64,000 nt of DNA from Solanum dulcamara (Eukaryota; Streptophyta; Magnoliopsida; Solanales; Solanaceae). A model generated the notes under the pieces. The model was not told the DNA's origin. It ran no database searches and saw only the letters and a list, made by a program, of their open reading frames with translations. The first letter of the stretch is position 1, and each line of letters starts with the position of its first letter. The position numbers and the translations under genes are program-made. Below, in pieces: positions 58,921-64,000 of this stretch. Where the stretch lies: positions 36,817,793 through 36,881,792 of the forward strand of contig NC_077238.1 in the NCBI RefSeq assembly GCF_947179165.1, given 5' to 3'.

Positions 58921-61052
58921 TGTAATGAACCGTTAGGTCATTTTGAGAAATAGTCATCTTTCTTTCAAAAAAGACCCTTTTTATAAATTTAAGTTAAAAA
59001 TTTTGGACCTTTCGGTAACCTCGGTTAATTAATTGATTGGTAATTTTAGAGAATTAATTTAATTGGTGGATTAAATTAATAATTTATTTAATTCAATATA
59101 CCACTTGACCTATTTATTGAAATAAGTTAAAGAAGGTTATTATTTTTTTATAACACAATCCAATTGCGGTTAATGGCCCTAGACGAAAGAAAAGAGGACA
59201 ACATTCAGCGATATCAAAAACTTGAACCAAATTGCATCAGGTAAATTATAAACTGCACCTAAATCTCTATGTATATGAATAGGGTCGTATTATTATTATT
59301 AAATGTCGGTTGTGAATGAGAAAAAAACCAAATTGAATTGCAAAAGGAAAAAAAATTGAAAAGTGGTCTGCAGTAAAGTTTTTTTTTGACTTGGGGAAAC
59401 CAAGATGTTTATGACTATATGAGTGTAATCATATTATTGGATTCTCATATTCTTATATATGATGGAATAGTTAGGTAATTGTGGTGGATTTTGGCATAAG
59501 AACTACGAATTTGCATATTGGATTTCTCTAACTTAAGTTACTGCTATGGTAGACGTTTGTTTTTATTTATATATTGTTATAATTATTTTATTATTATTTT
59601 ATAAATAAAGTTTTTACATATTGAGATAGATAATTAAATATTAGGTGGGTTGTATTATATGAACATCATTAGAGTTATGTTATTTCAAGGAATTGAGACC
59701 TAACTCTGGACTTGATATTTAGGATTTGATTATAGATTTGGATAAGTTTTTGGGTCTAGGCTAGACATATAGTGATATGAATGTTGTTAATTTCAAAATC
59801 TTATGGTGATTATTCATTTGATTAGATTACATTGATTTGGAAATCCAGCGAAAGGGGAAGGCTCAAGTCTCGGAGTAATTGCTTGATTATTTGAGGCAAA
59901 TGAATTTCTAAACCTCCGTTTAAGCTTGTAGATGCTTGTATTTCCTTATTTTGTACACTGGGGAGTAATGAGAATTGGACTGGGTTATTGACTGTATGAT
60001 TGGCCTTAAATATGGAGATGAGGGGTATAAAATGGCGATCTAATGACAAGTATTGGTGGAATTGATGTGATGAGATTATGGATTTATTCTGGACATGTGA
60101 AATGACTATGTTGATATGAGATAGGAAACATTATTGTGTTGTCATTCTATTATCGTGAATCATATGAACCTGAATTGATTGCATTGATTCTGACATACTA
60201 TATTGAGACTGAAAATGATATAAAACAAAGGGGCCAGGCCACAAGCTCTGTGGCAGGATATGTCTATTGAAGGGATGGGTCACATGTTCCGTGGAAGGTA
60301 ACATGGAAAGAAATATCCCCCATGGATATCGTACTGTAATTCAGCGGATGTGTACTGATAGGACAAATATACATCATCTTATTGCATTGCATCGCATTTT
60401 GTTGATATTTGTGAATTCCCATTTACCACTTATTTCTTTGTATATGTTGAACTTGACTTGATATGATTTACTTGATGAGACTACTGATGAGTATTTGTGG
60501 ATTGTATTATTATTATTATTATTGTGTAGAGTGTAGAGTTGGGCTGGTTTTATGCAAGTTGTAGTTAAGGATGTTCGGTTAGGATGACAGGAGTACTTGT
60601 ATCTATTGAGCTTTGCTTAGTTTTAGTTATCCACTTGCTGAATACCTTGTTGTTTGGTACTTACCCCTTGCTTCTACACTTGTGTAGGTTGTGAGCCCTG
60701 ACCTTCTTGATCTTCTAGTGTTTTCTACTACTTCTGAGGCTATCATCGCGAGTGTTGAGGTAGTTGTTACATCCATTTAGCGGACACCTCTTACTCTTGT
60801 AATATATTTTAGTCCTATTCTAGAGACAAAGACATTGTGGCTGTATTTTTCTTTCGTACTTCGGTAATGTATTAGTGGCTTGTAGACATGACAACCAGTC
60901 TTGGGGGATTTTGAGATTATTTCTTTATTTTTGACTAAGTTAAACCTTATTTTAGCTTAATTACTTTCGCATTTACTTTCCGTTGAGTTTTAAGCCGACT
61001 TATCTCGGTAGGTTGAGATGAGTGTCATCACACTCGAATTTGAGTCGTGACA
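58921..61052 (+). mobile_element. Solo LTR H, chromovirus
   Basis: 2132 bp, canonical TGTAATGAACCGTTAGGTC start (same LTR-start style as F and G) and GAGTCGTGACA end. Flanked by aatat (58916-58920) and aataa (61053-61057), one mismatch. No primer-binding site follows and no interior exists. Contains an (ATT)n run near 60506-60523. Otherwise non-coding. Confidence 0.82.
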
Positions 61053-61057
61053 AATAA

Positions 61058-63800
61058 AAAATATTGGGAAACAAAATTAAAGCTTCTCAATTAGAGAAAA
61101 TCTAGCCTACCTTGGATCAAACTACTGTAGATAGATTATATCTCAATCCCTGACTTCCAGAGGGAGAAACTATGGAGACAGACCTGAAATATGTGGGTTG
61201 TAGCCTTCCTTGCACTAGGAATATCTTCTTCCCTTCTGTCCAAACCTAGAGCAGCTTCTTGAGGGTTTCTAAGGTAACCCTCATCTATTTTGACACTAAG
61301 GGGGAAGAAAGAGATAATAAAAATATGCCCTTTTTAACTTCTGGCCCGTCGAATCCTGGTCTGACGGCCTATTCCCACTACAACATCCCAACACAGACAG
61401 TGCTCAGTAAAATGGGCATAACTCTTTACTTCAAACTCCAAATAAGGCAAACTTGATGACGTTAGAAAGAAGATTACTAGACCTTTAATTTGATAGGTCA
61501 ATAGATACCTAATTCATTATAGGCTAAGAGATATTATCATTTGAAGTGGACCCTAGTTTAAACTCAAGTCCGAAATTAAATCAAAAAATCACTTTTAACT
61601 TAACTTTGTGCTAGGGGCATTGTACGACCTTAATTCATAACTAATACACTCCCATACCAATAAATTGATCCTAGCCTTCTAACGAATGAGATACATATAT
61701 CTTTATCACAGATTATTTTTTTAGTAACAATGTGCCAAATCATTACAATAGATACGAATTTATCCCTCGTTCGTCCCCAAACGACAACATGGAGGAGAGG
61801 GCATAAGCCAATCTAAGAGTTTTTCAAAACCAATTATGAGACACCATATATCTCTAAACCACACAATTTATAAAGTTCATTGGAATCTATTCTAAACTGA
61901 AATCTTGCCAAATCTCATATTAGGGGAAACTTTACCCGAGCACTTACACCCTAACCAATGCTATAACGAGCATCACCCCTACTCAAACAGAAGTAACCAC
62001 AAAATATCTAACGAATCAAACATAAGAATTAATACACCATAAATAAGTATGTAAGGATGCTAGTTCACAATCAATAATTGAGCATCAGTCACATTTACAA
62101 GGAAAGACCTCAGTATCACACTCTCATCGGAAATGATCACGGCACCACACTCTCACTGGAAATGACCTCAGTATCACACTCTTGCCAAAAGTGACCTCAA
62201 AATCACACTCTCACCGGACATAACCTCGGTATCACACTCTTATGGAAAATGACCTTGGCATCACACTCTCGCCAAAAATAACTTCGGTATAACTCTCTCT
62301 ATCTCATCACAATGTCCAAGAACAAAATACAATACGGTATGTTCACACAATAATGAAGAAACAACAAGTCCAAGCAATTCACAATCACAATGAGATTATC
62401 AAGGCATATCCTAAGATTCATACCAATGTCAATATCAAGCATTTCATACTTTTCAATCACAATCATAGAAACACCTTGCCTTTTTATTAATCACATTCAT
62501 TTATTATGATCAACTCATATGAATACATAACCCATCACCTCAACCTGGCAACATTATCCATATCAAATCAGTAACCTTTACGGCTATTATCAACTAGATT
62601 CTAAAAATACTAGACAACTGTAACTAGTCACACACTTAAACATGCACACTACAAGAATTTGTTCACCACTCACTTTAAAACAATAACATCATGATAAATA
62701 GAAACACTATTTTAGAAATAACTAAAGCATTAAGTTCTCATAAACTCAATCCAGTAGTCAAAATAACTATGATAGATAGAGATACAATTTAGCAACAGCT
62801 AAAGAATCGAGTCCCCATAAACTCAATCTAACAGTAAAAATAATCATGATAAATAGAAACATAGTTTAGCAATAAATGAAGCATCGAGTCCCCATAAACT
62901 CAATTTAATAGTTAAAACAATCATGATCACAAGTGCAACATAGTCCGGACTCCCGGTCTCAAGTCTCAACTTAATAAATACATGACATAGCATTAAGGCC
63001 TTTAACATAATTTCAAGATCAACTCAAGCAATGCATAGATAAAAATTCAGTATCACATTATTTAAAACCAGTTATCAAATATATTAAGGAAATATTTCAT
63101 AACAGCAGGTCCGCTATTATGCAATAATAGCCCTTTTCTCATATGATTCCCAACCAATTCTGACCACCCTGAAACAAGAGTTTATCTATAGTCATAAATC
63201 ATTCTCTTTCCTTACGATCTTTACCAATTGTAAGTCCAAGAACAATTAAGAGTTGTATTTCCTCACACAAGTATATCATGTAAGATGTCAGAAATTCATT
63301 CATTAATCATATTATAGTTTATCACTAAACCATTATACATAACCAAGTTATGACCCTTTTTCTGACAACAAGTTCACAAAAACCCAAACAATCATGTCTC
63401 ACGTAATTTCAACCATTCAGGCGAGCACCTTTTGTACCTAGATATTTATCTCAGGCAACATAAAATTTAAAACACATCGTATTATCCATGCAAGCATAAT
63501 TTATATATTATATTATTTATGTAAGCATAATTCACATATCGTCCATCAAGCAGATATCACTATGCACAAAATCACAAAATATGGAACCACATCACACAAG
63601 AAAGTTAACTTCTTAACTTAATTTGCTTCATGGATGACCATTAGTTGATCATTTATGCATTTACTCAGCCTATAAGGCCACATACCATTTGTAACCTTCT
63701 TGATTTCAATTTCTCTTGCTTGTGTAACTTCAGCCGCGACAATGGCATCAAGTATTTCTTCAGATACAAATTGAAATCTGGAGATACCAATTAAACTCAA
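61058..63800 (-). repeat. Element I segment 3, non-coding
   Basis: LTR-like and possibly interior sequence with long AT-rich stretches of simple word composition. 62106-62300 carries the 29-bp array. I see no domain in its short open stretches. Confidence 0.5.
62106..62300. repeat. 29-bp tandem repeat in element I
   Basis: Six full units and a partial one of the form GACCTCRGTATCACACTCTC with a variable 9-base remainder. Confidence 0.9.
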
Positions 63801-64000
63801 TCCATACCAAAAGTTATAAATAGCACAAAAGGAGAGAAGAAATGGAACAACTTCCTAAAATGCTTTATAGATTCTCGAAGAAATAATGAGGACGTCAACA
63901 CACCAATCGGCAAGTGTCTATTCCACAGTTGTTCTTGTACTGTGAGACTAGTGTTAGACCCTCAGCTTAATAGTTAGAGTGGCTCAGGCATGACTAGGGA
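63801..64000 (-). other. Probable leader of element I
   Basis: The minus strand contains AAGCATTTTAGGAAGTTGTTCC and a TCTAACACTAGTCTCAC block, the arrangement found shortly after the primer-binding site in gypsy elements. A decayed primer site may lie at 63983-63996. The window ends before an LTR can be confirmed. Confidence 0.4.

Larger units (their letters stand above)
45581..64000 (-). mobile_element. Element I: large-LTR element, mostly non-coding, split by G and H
   Basis: Left terminus TGACGACCCAACCCACC at 45581 is an LTR end in minus orientation. Segments 45581-46428, 57631-58920 and 61058-64000 belong together once G and H are removed. At the right edge (about 63800-63980) the minus strand resembles a gypsy leader (AGGAAGTTGTTCCATTTCTT). 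That implies a primer site and a 5' LTR just outside the window. No gag-pol block is seen between, so this may be another non-autonomous element. Its LTR/interior boundary is not located. Confidence 0.5.

Noticed and set aside
63618..63800. 60-codon minus-strand open stretch near the right edge as a small gene
   Set aside because: Looks amphipathic but matches no family I know and lies where element I's non-coding interior or leader is expected; not enough to call a gene.
1..64000. A novel multi-gene biological system
   Set aside because: No intact cellular genes, operon-like clusters or RNA genes were seen; the content is explained by nested retroelements and their decay. The unusual parts are LTR motif clusters and non-autonomous elements.

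Overview
This window is plant nuclear heterochromatin, most likely from a Solanaceae species (a Solanum-type genome). That assignment is an inference from the style of the Ty3/gypsy polyproteins and LTRs as I remember them, not from a search. I find no intact cellular gene. Almost all of the 64 kb is decayed LTR retrotransposons stacked inside one another, plus solo LTRs, one MITE-like element, a foldback repeat and one short captured fragment of a Rab GTPase gene. I label the elements A to K for reference.

Left half (1-38345). Element J (Athila/Tat-type, minus strand) enters from the left edge and ends at 4514, where it abuts the integrase half of a plus-strand chromovirus, E (4515-5906, resuming at 35879-38345). 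E is split by A (minus strand, 5907-35873). A's left LTR is interrupted by a solo LTR, D (6085-8339). A's gag is interrupted by B (plus strand, 14986-33127). B's integrase is interrupted by C (plus strand, 20974-29896). C has very long LTRs and a short non-coding interior, so it looks non-autonomous. Target-site duplications (TSDs) and reading frames that rejoin across insertions support the order E, then A, then B, then C, with D after A. Subtracting the insertions gives native lengths of about 9.56 kb for A and 9.21 kb for B.

Middle (38346-45580). This part holds a minus-strand solo LTR (F) carrying a 240-bp MITE-like insertion, and an AT-rich stretch with a decayed RABA/Rab11-type GTPase exon. 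It also holds an inverted-repeat (foldback) element split by another minus-strand solo LTR (K).

Right half (45581-64000). A minus-strand, apparently non-coding large-LTR element (I) is interrupted by G, a complete but dead 11.2-kb plus-strand chromovirus (46429-57625), and by solo LTR H (58921-61052). The window ends in what looks like the post-primer-binding-site leader of I.

Decay pattern. The readable coding remnants carry frameshifts or stop codons. Many stops look like C-to-T changes of Gln or Arg codons, and all three reverse transcriptases that reach the active site have lost catalytic aspartate. The LTRs hold most of the unusual structure: a 49-bp minisatellite with different copy number in C's two LTRs, 47-48-bp subrepeats in G, 29-bp and 31-33-bp repeats in I, a perfect G-box palindrome and hairpin dyads in C, and recurrent CTACGG/CCGTAG-type dyads in several LTR families.
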